The translations under genes were made by a program, and so were the position numbers. Shown here in pieces: positions 1-11,132 of a stretch of DNA of 56,873 nt. Source of the stretch: Monoraphidium neglectum (Eukaryota; Chlorophyta; Chlorophyceae; Sphaeropleales; Selenastraceae); NCBI RefSeq assembly GCF_000611645.1, contig NW_014013615.1, forward strand, positions 11,232-68,104, given 5' to 3'. Every line of letters starts with the position of its first letter. The stretch's first letter is position 1. The notes under the pieces are model-generated. The model was not told the origin of the DNA, did not search any database, and saw only the letters and a program-made list of their open reading frames with translations.

Positions 1-8
1 GGTGCTGG

Positions 9-105
<97 letters not shown>

Positions 106-3100
106 AGTGCGGCTGCCGCGGCGGCTGCTGCTGCTGCTGCCGGTGGTGGTGGCTGAAGTTCGCCTGCTGATTCTGGTTGTAACCGACGCAGCCGCCGCTG
201 CGGCGGCCGCCGGCTTGCGCCCACGGCTCAACCCCCGCCAGCTGCCCTGACCAGCGGTCAGACCCGCCCGGCAGCGGCCTTGGCTGCCTCTGCCTCTGCC
301 GCCGCTGTCGCTGTGGCTGCTGCTCCTGCTCCCGCTGCTTGTTGGCCCGCGAGGCCTCCCTCCCGTACTCCTCGTCCTCCTCGGACATCGCGTCTGCCCA
401 GCTGCCTGTTACGATGGCAGGCATCGGCTCCGAGCGTCCGCCCCCGACTTGCAGGGGCAGGACGCGCCGCGCCGGCTGCTGGTAGTGGGCACCCATCACC
501 GCCACGCGCTCCTGTGCATTGGAAGCGGGCACGGCCGCGCGCAGTCCTTGGTTAGATGATATCGATGACGCTTGATCAGGTAGCGCAGCGCTGCGCTGAG
601 CGAACGTCATGGGCGGCTTGCACCAACCCTGAGGCGTTGCAGGCCTCATGGCTAAAAGAGCCACCTGCTGGCCGCATCGCATACCACGAGGCTAAGCATG
701 CCCTGCCATCTGACTTCCCACCGCATCAGAAGCGGAAGCGCCACCAGCGACAGCAGCAGCTAACGGCAGCGGCGCCGGCCCTGCGTCACCGCATCGCTGC
801 AAGCAAGCGGGTGACCTAGGGCCTTTTCCCTGTCTGACAGAACCCTTCCCACCCAATGGCCACTCACCCTGTCGGCTCTCTTCGCGGGCTTCCCGGTGGC
901 GGCAGTCGGGCTCCGAAGGCTGCTCCCAGCAGCGCTGGCGGTGCTTGAGGGGGCGGAGGCATTGCTCGGTGCCTGCAGGCCCCGCAGCGCCTGGGAGGGT
1001 TCAGAAGGCAAAATGGTGGTTGGTTTCAAGGGGGAAGGTGGGAGAATGTAGGGATGACTGATACGGGTGCGGCGGCTTTGCTGCTCGTGCATGTTGACAA
1101 AAGCGAAGCAGGAGTGAAGGCGTCTCCCAGTCAGGCGTGCGCCAGGGATCAAGCCACCTACGAGGCCCCCCAACCTGTGCCCAGCAGCCGCGGCCAGCAG
1201 GCAGGCAGGCAGGCATGCAGGCAGGCAGGCAGGCAGGCAGGCAGGCGGGTGCGCACCTCGATCAGCTCAGGCGCGATGTCTGTGGCCATGGACGCGGCGC
1301 CCGGGCCAAGGGCGGGCCGCAGCACGTCCAGCGCGTGGAGGCAGCCGCGGAAGGCCACCTCCAGTAACTCGAGATTGGCGGCGGTGCCGTTCGGAATGAC
1401 GTCGCCGCGGATCAGCTCCCCCTCCTTGCCCCACACCAGGGCCGAGAAGCTGTGGGTTGGTGGTGGTGCAAGGGCAGCGGTGAGAGGTGTGGCAAGGGAA
1501 GATGGTTCCCGGCAGGCGCCTGAGCCCGTCGGGGCCCAGATCCTCCGCAGCAGGCGCCGGCGCAGGGAGGCGCGCACGCACCCAAAACACACGGCCCCCG
1601 CGGGCCGCGGCTGGCGCCCCCAAACGTGGACGCGGCGGGCTGGGCCTTGCAAGGCGTCTTAGGCTTGCGCACGCCAGAAAGGCCCCACCCCTCAGTGCAA
1701 TACAGTAAACACATGGACAAGCAAGCCATGGGCCTCACTCTGGGTGCTCGATGCTGATCTTGTGGAGCGCCTCCTGGCAGGCGTGGCCGAGGCGCACGCG
1801 CTGCCTGTAGACGGTCACCGTCAGGGAGCCGTCCTCGGGGTTCACAATCATCTTGTACCTGGAAGAGTGAGCCGGCAGGCTGCATGCATGCGCGAGGTGT
1901 GGGCACAGGGGAATACATTAAAGGTGGGGGTGGGGTAGGGCAGATATGACGAGAAGCGTCGAGTAAAGGGCGACGGCGCGGCAACTTTCTGGCACATGCT
2001 GACATGCACGTTTGTCTGGTTTGGGACGCGGGCCGGGCGGGACACGTCGCGCGCGCACTTGTTTGCCGCTTCGGTGTACTTGGCCAGCGCATGGGGAGGC
2101 AGCCCGCCCTCCGCGCCGCCGCGCGCGCCGCCTGCGTGCAAGGGGACAAGCCAAGCAGGTGTGAACGCATGGGCAGTGTGGTTGCGACGGCAGGGCGTAA
2201 TCTGCAGAGGTGTGCATGTGCAACATGCATAGAGCAGTGCATCGATCAAAGGTTTTGGCGCCTCACGCGGCACCATGCGGCGGCTGCTCACCGTCCTCCT
2301 GCTGCGTGGCGGCCCTGAGGGGGGCGGCGGCGGCCTCCAGCAGCCGAGGCTCCGCCTGCGGCGCCCAGAGCCGCGCGCCCGCGATGTCCTGGGGGTGTGC
2401 GCAAGGATGTGGCGCAGAGCGGGCGTGAGCGCGCGTCCAACCTGTACTTGACCCAATCCAGAGCAACAAGCGCGGATCAAGGTTCAAGGCGTTGGTCGCC
2501 GCGCGCGGGGGTACAGCTGCCGCGCTTTTCCCTTTTACGGCGTGATGCACTTTCTCGCACAAACTTCTCGCAGCCCGCAGCCCGCAGCCTGCATCACCTC
2601 GCCCCGGCCTACCGTGCACGCCGTGGTGGTGCCTCCGAGCTCGACGCTGGCGTGCGCGGCGGAGCTGATGTCGTCAAACGAACCCTGCACCCAGTGCAGC
2701 AATTCAGGGGAGGATCAGGGTTAGGGTTGAGGTTGGTATGGTTAGGTGAAGCGCGGTGCGGATGAGGCCGCCGCTCAAGTAGCCCTGTGCGTTGTGCCTT
2801 GCCTGGCGACAAGCAAACAAAAACATAACGGGCCGGCCGCCGAGCAAGCTTGCCAGGGGGCTGCCACCCCCAGGGAGTCTCCAACCCTGCAGGCAGCTTG
2901 CGCTCTCAATCATTTACACACGCGTTCGGGGCGCATGGCCGCAAGCACCCTGGGACGGCGGCCCACGCACCTGCTGGTCGTCATCACCAGCTGGCATGCC
3001 CTTGGCGGGTGAGCTGGGGCGGCTCCGCGAGCCAGCACCAGTGTTCGGCGGGTTGGAGGGGAAGGCGTCCAACTGAAACCTGTACACCTGATGAACCCCC

Positions 3101-4441
3101 AATGAATGCAGCGCGGGGAGAAGTGCGAGAGCGGTGTGGGTGAGGGCCGGGCCGGAGAAAGCTCGGCGGGGTGCTGGCCTTTGAAGCGGCGGCATCGTCA
3201 GCCCCATGGCGTGGGTGCTGGGCGCGTTACAGCGCGGCTGGTGTTCCAGCACGAGCCGCATTGCGGTATTACTGGTGCAGTCGTGGCAGCACGAGCCGTG
3301 GCAACCAGGGTGGCGCCAAGCCAGTCTCATACGCCCCCAGTGCGTGCATGTGCTGGCGCGCCTCTGCGCGTGCCAAGCATGGACTCACTTGGCCGCGGCC
3401 GGCATGGCAGGTGCCCTCACCCTCCGGGAAGAAAGTGATGAGGACACAATCCCCTTTCCGCACATCCTGCTTGTCGGCGTCTGCGCATTTGGGGTGGGAG
3501 GAGTGCGGTAGGCCGCAATCGGCAGTTGTGGTGCGTGGCAATGGATTGGCGGCAGTGGGGCGAGCAGCATACCATGAGCTTGGCCCAGGGGTGCATGGCT
3601 GAGCAGAGCCAAGGACACGCCCAGCCTCTCACAGTGCTGCAGGTCGCCGCTGGGGCGGGGTCGCATGCACAGAGGACGCTGCATGCGTGCATGTATGTGG
3701 GGCCACGCCATGCACATGACGATGCTCGGGATTGTGGTGCAGCGGCAACACCTACCCACGCAGGACACCAGCTCTGCCTCCTCCTGCACGCCCCCCTCCG
3801 CGGCCTTGCCCTCCTGGATGTCGCCAGCCACCACGTGGATTGTGATGGCGGCAGGCGCCGTCGATGCCTTGCTGCCCTCCGACGGCGATGCGGCGGCCAC
3901 CTCCCCGGTCATCAGCGCTGCGCCCGCATCATCGCCCCTGCAGTGTGTGTATAGGCAGCGGAAGAGGATGAGGGCAATCCGCAGCCATAAACAATGCATG
4001 CGCGCACCAGTGCAGGACTGCCGAGCAGCACAGGGACGCTGTGTAGCGGCACACACTGCGAGCAGCGCAGCGCACACGCAGCAGGTCAACGCACCTGTCC
4101 TCGGCCGGCGCAATTGCCACGCTGCCTAGCCGCTTGTAGGCGGCGCAGAAGGCCTCCACAGTCCCCACCGCAGCTCCTGCCGCGTAGTAGCCCCAAGAAA
4201 GAGCCTCCTCGGCCTTGTCGGGCCCGAGGGCTATCGCCAGGAGCCCCTGCAGCGTGGGATCCGCGCGAGGGTTATGTAAAAGGGAGCTATAGGAGCACGA
4301 TCTCCGCACTCTACGATCGCTGCTGGGCCGCGCAGACGTCGCCACGCAGCGAAAACAGCAGTGGACCCAGCCCCGGGGTCCGCTCACCTCGGCGCCTGCT
4401 GCTGCTACTTGGAACGCCATATGCGCCATGCCTGACGCCAT
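1..4441 (-). CDS. Unknown array-family protein, copy A (3' end outside the window)
   Basis: Function not recognised. Twelve exons on the minus strand: 4388-4441, 4095-4246, 3756-3937, 3389-3480, 2971-3087, 2613-2684, 2292-2388, 2059-2131, 1739-1858, 1257-1449, 868-990 and 1-511. Every junction has GT/AG ends and consistent phase, and exon lengths equal those of copy C except exon 5, which is one codon longer (a second Gln after DDD). The start is the ATG of MASGMAHMAF, shared with copies C and D. Exon 3 carries a conserved ITIHVVAGD stretch and an acidic end; exons 9-10 encode a region rich in alternating hydrophobic residues with VWGKEGEL. Exon 12 starts with a basic/acidic stretch (SEEDEEYG) and enters a polyglutamine run that leaves the window, so the stop codon is not visible. 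No signal peptide or membrane segment is seen. The gene and its upstream DNA are an inverted copy of the copy C region. Confidence 0.82.
11..103. repeat. (CTG)31 microsatellite encoding polyglutamine of copy A
   Basis: Thirty-one uninterrupted CTG units on the plus strand read as CAG (Gln) in copy A exon 12. This is the longest pure triplet run in the window; the matching runs are 28 codons in copy B and 20 in copy C. Confidence 0.97.
1201..1246. repeat. GGCA tetranucleotide repeat in intron 10 of copy A
   Basis: About eleven GCAG/GGCA units with one interruption. The same intron of copy C (just after 49529) holds only a few TGCC-like units, so the tract grew or shrank after the duplication. 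Confidence 0.9.
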
Positions 4442-4892
4442 ATCTCTCCTCGTTGCCGCCAGCGAAGGGCACTGTCCTCAAATCAACTCGCCCGAAAGCG
4501 GGTTTGACTCCATCAAGGTCGTAAAGCAAGAAAATGTGTTTATATGTGAAGACCTATGGTCAATCGGAACAAAGCGTTGACGCTGCTCAAGCAAGCGGTG
4601 GCGAGCAGTCTGCAGCGGAAGCTGCACAGCCCCTGGTCCTCTTGCATTGTTGTACCAGCAGGCCGCTGCTGAGGTACGGTATTGTGTGCGTATCCAACAC
4701 AGGCACACCAGGAATGACTCGCATACCTCACTGTTTGCGCTTTGAGTCTTCATCCCTGTGCTGTATGGAGTGACTCTGGCCTGCCCCATGTACTCCGTCC
4801 TGCTGGCCACAGCGATGCCACCACACCCCTCCATTGCTGCGGCGGCCCAGTTGGCATGGGCGACCTCAGCCCACGACATCCAGGTGAAGGTA

Positions 4893-5765
4893 TCAATCAA
4901 GCCCAAGCAAAGAGTGTGCTGATACAGGGCCAGCGGTGTGGTGCGTGGCAGGCGACGGTGTGATGCATTCTGTTCCTTGTGCAGATTGTTCAACAGTTTT
5001 GCAAGACATCAGTGCCTCTGTGGCGTTCATGCTTAACTGCAACGCTTCAATAATCAACGGTGAGTCAGCTGCTGAAATGCTCCGCTTCTCTGCAGCCCCC
5101 CATGGGTTGAAACCTGCAAGCTGGGGCTGGCTTTGAGGGTGGACCCTTCGATAAAGCCGACTGCCGTTGGGTGATGGCACACCAGCAGTGTGCTGATCGA
5201 CCCAGACCCCTACCCTGAGCGCAACAAATCCTTCACCAACTGGCATACGGTGTCCTCGCAGCTGTAAGGGCAGGGCCACAACACGAGCGAGTGCAGAACG
5301 GTGCAAGGCCACCACTGCAAGCATGGCAAGTTTCAAAAGCCGTACCGCACAAACGAGCCAGGAGGCCAGCCCCGATGCATGGTTCTGTTGTAATTTAAGT
5401 TTGCATACTGCGCAGCAAGTTTGGGCGGCGACCGGCCGTGACACGCAAATAGACCTCGGCGCACACTGCAGCTTCGGTTGCCCACGCCGAGGCCGCCCTC
5501 TTGTGACTATTTGTAGCATCTTCGGATCCGCGTCGTGGTCTGTGCGTGCGGCCTCAGCAGCGGTAGGCTGCGTGCCACCGCCGACGCTGACCAGATGCAG
5601 CCGAGTTCGAACAGCTCGAGCTGTGCTCATCAGCTGACACGCTCTGAGCCCGGCCCCATGGAACCAGATGGATGGGCAGCAGCAGCTGCTAGCTCGTGAA
5701 TTGCGGGTTAAACAATGGCAAAACACGGTGCCTGTGTGTCTGCAGCAGGTGAACCCCCACCCCAC
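4893..5765 (-). other. Open frame in the upstream DNA of copy A, partly shared with copy C
   Basis: A 290-codon open frame lies upstream of copy A. About 120 residues of it (including QTCCAVCKLKL and WVDQHTAGVPSPNG) are also open, with mostly conservative changes, in the plus-strand frame at 45064-45678. The equivalent DNA upstream of copy D (about 55220-55620) has frameshifts and stops. No family is recognised. It may be a non-coding leader or promoter region that happens to be open, or a decayed gene. Confidence 0.2.
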
Positions 5766-6000
5766 CGGGAAGGCATCTTGTGCTCAGGTACACAGCAACG
5801 GCCCAGCCAACGCAGGAGGCCGCGTGGCCGCCAATTGCGCTTGGCGGCGTTAAAGCCTACTCTGACCCCAAACCTGCACATAGGTGCTGCATTTAGGGCC
5901 AATATGCATATAGGGTTCCTCATCACGCCCTAGTGCCTTGCAGGCATGCAGGTCATGGCAGAGGTGCGCGCGGGTGAAGCGAGCAGGCAGCTGCCACGGG

Positions 6001-7943
6001 TCACTGGTGCTGCTGTAAGAGGGGATAGTGCGCTTGCGTCCATGTACATGCGTCGGTCTGTCAGTGGGGAGTGCCTGCCCGCTCCAGGCACACGGCCGCG
6101 CCGGGCGCGCCGGGCGGCTGCAGGCGCCTGGCGGCACCGCGCATGCTGCTTTGGGCCGCCGCGACCGCCGGCGGCTCAAGCGGGCCTGACTGCGCCCGCT
6201 GCCGCGCGCCCGAGCCCAGCGAGGTCGGGCCCGACCAGCCCCGAGCTGCCGTCGGCCCCCATTCAGCGAGGTGTTGCCATGCTCGCGGCGCAGCCGGTGG
6301 CATCGCAGCGGTTGCTGCAGCTACAGGACAACGGCTCGGCGCACAGCCTGCATGCGGGTCTGCTGACAGGGCGCCGCCGTCGAGGCGGTGGTGCACGCGC
6401 CCTGAGCACCGTCTCGTGGACAAGGGGGGCCGGTCAGGGTACCCCTTGTGTGACGCCGAGGCATGGGCGGCGCCCACAGGTGCGCAGCTTGTGGCGCTGC
6501 GGCGGCTGTGGATCGAGCGCGGCCATGGGATGGCGAAGGGCGGGGGGTTGTCGGCTCCGTTGCACATGCGGCGTGGACGCTTTCCGCCGGCGGCGCTGTG
6601 CACATCTGGGGGCTGGGGTGGGGCGCGGTGCAAGGACGCCGCATGAAGCGTCGGAGGGGCGGTGCTTCGCCTGATTGTGTCACACTCACAGACTCTTTTA
6701 TGGGCCCTGAGATCGGAATCTGCGTCCACCTCCAAGGCCAACTTGTAAAAGCAGTGCGACAGAAGGCGGCTGGACAACGGCTGTCAACCTTCAGCCAACC
6801 ACCTCCAGCATCACCTCCAGTGACGCCCAGAGACTGGCAGCAATCAGCTCGGTGGGAGCTGGTCCAGGTTTGCGCCGGCATGTTGCGGAGGTATGGCGCC
6901 CTGTCCCCCGAATGGCAGGCCGGCGAATGCACATCGCAGCGAGCGCACTTGGGGGACACAGCAGCACTGCACACCCCTGCACAAGGAGAGCACACGATGA
7001 CCGGGAGCACAAAGGCGACGTGGATGGTGCGAAAATGTTAAGGAATGCAACGTTGATTCGACGTGCAACCGTTTGCGGCTTGCCATTGGCATAACTGACC
7101 TATAGATCAGGATTGCGCGAGCGCTTCGCAGAACTGACAGTACGGTAACGCGCACACAGCAGTTCAGCCATATGTCGCTGACCATGCATTCTACGCTGCA
7201 TAGCGTCAGCTCTTAGACTTGCAGGCCACCTGGGCACAGGGATGGACGACGGTCGCGGAGCGACAGGTGTGCGGCTGCTGCGAAGACGACGGCACGGGGG
7301 GCGACAGCGGCCCCTGTGCTTCCTGGGCTGTTTGTAGCCGCAGCCACGGCCCCAAGCGAATCAAATACCAAACTCATGACCGGCCCGCCGCCAAGCGGCG
7401 CGCCCATGATGCGCCCGCCAAGCCAGGACCAGCGCCCGCGCCGTCATCCGCCGCGGGCGAACGCACAACGCAGCGCCCTCGAGGGGCGTGGCCGGCGGCG
7501 GCGCGGGGGCCGCGCTGCAGCCGAGCAGCTGCCGCCTCTCAACAAAGACGCAGCAGATACGGTGGTGCGGCCGGCGATGCAGTGGGGCCGCGAGGAGGAG
7601 GAACGTACCGGGCTTCCATCCAGCAGCGGCATCATGGTGGGCCAAACCCCCACGGCGCAGCGCTGGCGTGGCTACCGCCACAGTGCGCCCCCCCCCTCCC
7701 CCGGCCGCACAATGAAAGCACGGAAGCCCCTTGCGTTTTGGCCTCCAATCCTATTCACGCCATCAAGCGCGCGTCTGGCTGCCGTGCTTGATGACACCTC
7801 CATGATGAATGCCAAGCAAGCTACCGCGGGCGCCCCGTCTCCGCTTATGTGCACCGATCGCCCATCAGACGGCATGATGCGCTCTCCTTGAACGTGCGGG
7901 TCCCCGCCTTGTGGCCCACGTGTGATCAAACCGTCAACCCCAG
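6001..7943. other. No supported gene
   Basis: GC-rich DNA with overlapping long frames on both strands (for example 7316-7891 plus and 7672-7929 minus), none with a recognisable domain. An upstream exon of the Tudor-like coding segment at 7944 should lie here if that gene is intact, but I could not pick it out. Confidence 0.4.
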
Positions 7944-8351
7944 GTGCTGGATGACGACGGGCGCTACTACGCGGCGCGAGTCATCTCTCTGCACCCCACC
8001 AAGGGGGCGCGCATGCCGTTTGAGGGCTATGAGGAGGAGGGGGCCTTCACGCTGACACGCGGCGAGCTGCGCTGGCGCGCGGTCGGACGCTGCGCAGAGG
8101 CGCCCGCCGCGTGGCGGCGCGTCGGCGGCGGCGGCGCGCACGTGCCCGTTGGGCTCGGCGGCGGGGGCCCGTAGCGCGACGCGGCGGGCGCGGGTCAGGA
8201 CGGCGCAGGTGGGGCAGGCGGCGACGAGGAGACTGAACAGGAGGGTCCCGCGGCGCCGCGCGGAAGCGGCGCGCGGGCGCCGCTGGCGCGGGTGGTGTCG
8301 CTGATTGTTGCGCTGGAGGTCCCGGGTGAGGCGCCTAACACGGGTGGCTGA
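7944..8351 (+). pseudogene. Tudor-like domain exon interrupted by an in-frame TAG
   Basis: After a good acceptor (CCCCAG, ending 7943) the frame reads DDDGRYYAARVISL, then MPFEGYEEE and a final ELRW. This is the usual pattern of Tudor/Agenet-type domains: an aromatic-rich strand, then a [FY]-x-GY-x-E turn. These domains bind methylated Lys or Arg in chromatin and RNP proteins. A TAG at 8172-8174 ends the frame, yet the same frame continues open for another 58 codons with protein-like composition (acidic DEETEQEG, then LARVVSLIVALEV) to a TGA at 8349. Either the true protein stops at the TAG, or this is a recently broken gene, or a sequencing error introduced the stop. The upstream exon was not found, so the start is open. 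Confidence 0.45.
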
Positions 8352-9969
8352 CCCGCTGCTGCCTGGGCACTGGCTTTATTTGCCCAGCTCGTGAGTGCCG
8401 GATGCTAATGCAACAGGGGAACCTCGTTGCATAGACAAAGCCGGCGGGGCGCGGGCGGCGTTGGCACCTGCATTCGATTGTCCTCGATTGACGCCCCCGA
8501 TGGCACCCAGCCTTCATAATCAATCAGATTCAATTGAAATATAGCGCCAACATGCACTCGATCATCCGACGGCCCCCGCCAACAACGAGCGACGCGGCGC
8601 CCCGAGGCGTCGCTGCAGAACACCAACTGCCAACAAACCCAACTTCGATTCGCTTTGTTTACGTCCATCCTGAATCATGCTGACAGCGCCTCCACCTCGC
8701 CATCTTTCTGCTGCTGCGACCGGACGCCGCCATCCGCTTTGTTTTGCGCCTCTATTTCTTGCCGGCAGTGTGATGTTTCGCGTCGCAACACAATGCATGT
8801 CTGCGTTTTGCTGCTGGTGCATGTGATGCAAAAAGGGAACATGATTTAGGGATTTTTAGGCTTCTGCAAACCTTTGTAAACCCAACCGACAATTGCTGCT
8901 TCCCCAGCCTCACACCATTCGTCACACGCACGCGCCGGCGAGACGCTGTGGCATTGGCCCCGCCTGCATCCTTTGCCAAGACTGCTGAGTTGCAAATTTC
9001 CAAGGGTTGGGGACGTGTCTCAGATGCACACCATGCTGCAAGCAAGGCAACAAGGCAAAGAGCAGTGCGCACAAGCTTCCAAGGAAGGAAGCCGGGGCCC
9101 TTAGGCGAGTCGCGACCACAAAGCAGCGCTGAAAGCTGCCGCCACTGTGCGCGCGACCGCCGGGCGAATCACCAGTAAATTTGCAAACCCCGGGCGGCAG
9201 CAGTCGGGTGGCTGCATGCAGCCTGCACGGCAACCGGAGCGTCACACCGACGCTGGCCGCCGCGGCCACGCAAGGCCAGATCATCATCTGGTTTGGCTAA
9301 ACGCGCTGCATTATTGTGAAGCTCATAAGTAAACAAGCGGAGAGATGAAACTGAATGCCAAAGCCTGGTATATGAAATCGACCATCAGGGCCTGGTGCAT
9401 TGTGAGTGATCGGGTGGGGCCAAAAAGGGGTAAGATGACAACAGGTGACGCCAGCCGAGGCAGAAGGGGTTGATGAGCCAGTGCCTTGGGCACTGCCTTT
9501 GAGGATGCATGGGGTGGATGCATTCGACTTGGCGTGGCATTGGAAGACGGGAGTACGGGCGAGGAAGAATGAGGGTGAACGGAGGCGCACGCACGCAGGC
9601 AGCTGCTTCACACTTTTGTGGTAAGGCGCTAGTGTGCCGAGTGCCTGCGCAGGGGCAACGGCTTATTGACCAAATGCACCATGCCGGGCGCAACGGCGCC
9701 GCCGCCTGCGGCGGTCGCCGCCCTTCTTGCACGCGCAATCTGCTGGCCGGGCTTGGAAGCGGTGCAGGACGGAGGAAGTATAGTAAGCCGCCGTCGATGC
9801 CTCTGCATTTTTTAAAGCAGGGAATGGTACACAGGCGCCCCGGCGCAGTCCGACGTGCAGTGAGGCGTCCAAAAGCTGCTACAATGCGACATCCCCTGGA
9901 TACAACACCCTTGCGCCCAGTGCTGATTTCTGGTCCAGTGCCTTGGAAGCCGGTCATTGCTTGGATTGC
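8352..9969. other. No supported gene
   Basis: Both strands contain only short, composition-driven frames without splice-supported structure or recognisable motifs. The stretch also serves as the 3' flank of the minus-strand gene ending at 9970. Confidence 0.5.
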
Positions 9970-11132
9970 TTAGCCTGCTGCTGCTCCGGCCACGGATGCA
10001 TCAACGCGTGTGATCGCCGTCTCACAGCAGTCGCCGGTTAGGGCCAGCGTGGCGGAGCTGCGGGCGAGACAGACGTGGTAGCACGAAAGGCAGGAGCAGG
10101 GTCGGGCGTTTCGCGCAGGTGCCCGCGAACAGCTTGAGTCATCAACACCTGCTTCCCCCACAAACCAACCCCGCAGACGCTTGCCCAAAGCACAGCTGCG
10201 CCTTTAAGAAGGCCGCGCCCGTCTACTCCACCCGCTGCGGCTGGCAGGCGCCGCTCACCTGGTGAGCCCGCTGTACATGTCCGCCGTCCGCCCCTCGGGC
10301 AGCGGCGCCTCCCACGAGCACGCCGTGCCGCCGCCGGGTGCCAGCGTCATGTCCGCGTCGTCGCACGCCGCCGCGGCGCGCAGGTGCTCGTGATCCGGGC
10401 TGCAGATCCGGACAGTCACCATGTCCAACACCAGGAACCGTGGCCCGCCGTTGGTGATGCGGACCGTGCCGCGCAGGGTGGTGGCGGCGACGGGTGCCAG
10501 CTGGCCTGCTGCCCCAGCACCTGGTGCGGCGGCGTCAGTTGCGGCTGCGCGGATAGGGGCCGTCTGGTTGCCCCAGGCCTCTATTGTGACCGACTGCATG
10601 ACAGGCAAGCAGGCCATGGCCTGTTCTGAGAGGGAGCGGCGCCCTCGCGAAGAGTGGTGCGGCTGGTGGTGCTGGTGCCGCCGCCCCCGCTGGACTAGCC
10701 GCTGCTGCTGCTGCCGGAGCTGCTGCTGCTGTCGCAAGCGCTGCCGCTGCTGCTGCTGCTGCTGCTGCTGCCGCTGGCGTTGCTTCTGTTTCAAGAGTGC
10801 GTCACTGGCAGGTGAAAGCGGGCTAGGTCCTGCACCCCACTGCTCGCCAAGCGCCGCCATCTCGCCAGCCGCCGCGCCTCCTAGCAGCTGCGACGCTGGC
10901 AGTGCGCCAGCCAAAGCTCCGCCTGTCCCTGCCATCACGATCAAGCGCCGAACCCCCTGCTGTGCCGGTAGCTCCGGTGCTGATGCCGCCGCCGCTGCTG
11001 CTGCGTTGGCTGGTGCGTCGCGCAACGACCGCCGGTTGCTGCTGCCTGCAGCCAATTCGGCCGCTGTTGCTCGCCGTTCATCGTGGACTCCGCGCCGCGC
11101 GCTAGGGCTGGACGCATGTGATGTGGAAGCAG
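9970..11132 (-). CDS. Q-rich protein with a C-terminal sandwich-like module (5' end unresolved)
   Basis: Two exons fit together in phase: 10259-11132 and 9970-10057 (minus strand), joined by an AG/GTGAGC donor and a CCCGCAG acceptor, ending in TAA. The large exon has an Ala/Ser-rich first half, then a Gln/Arg tract (QKQRQRQQQQ and on), then a segment with GTVRITNGG, LVLDMVTVRICSP, LAPGGGTACSWEAPLP and a tail containing LTGDCC. The evenly spaced beta-like strands and Cys residues resemble small sandwich modules of algal surface proteins; that is an impression, not a family assignment. The large exon starts at a clean CTTGCAG acceptor needing one base from an upstream exon, so the true start lies above 11132 and was not found. 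The coding direction is supported by splicing phase and by strong Gln-codon use. Confidence 0.5.

Larger units (their letters stand above)
1..6000 (-). repeat. Inverted arm of a large segmental duplication (partner about 44450-50800)
   Basis: Exons, introns and about 1.5 kb of upstream DNA of copy A align in reverse orientation with copy C and its upstream DNA. The similarity is visible from the polyglutamine exon at the left edge to about 5950-6000, where the sequence around the CTTGCAGGCATGCAGGTCATG block (minus strand) matches plus-strand sequence near 44500. Some segments of the right arm (about 44930-45290) are missing from the left arm. The left end of the repeat lies outside the window. 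Confidence 0.85.

Noticed and set aside
2..250. Plus-strand leucine-repeat frame at the left edge
   Set aside because: It is the complement of the CAG-coded polyglutamine tail of copy A, which is supported by homology and splicing.
2715..2750. Telomere-like TTAGGG pieces
   Set aside because: Only two imperfect units, and the inverted copy at 48040-48080 has ordinary diverged sequence in the same place within an intron.
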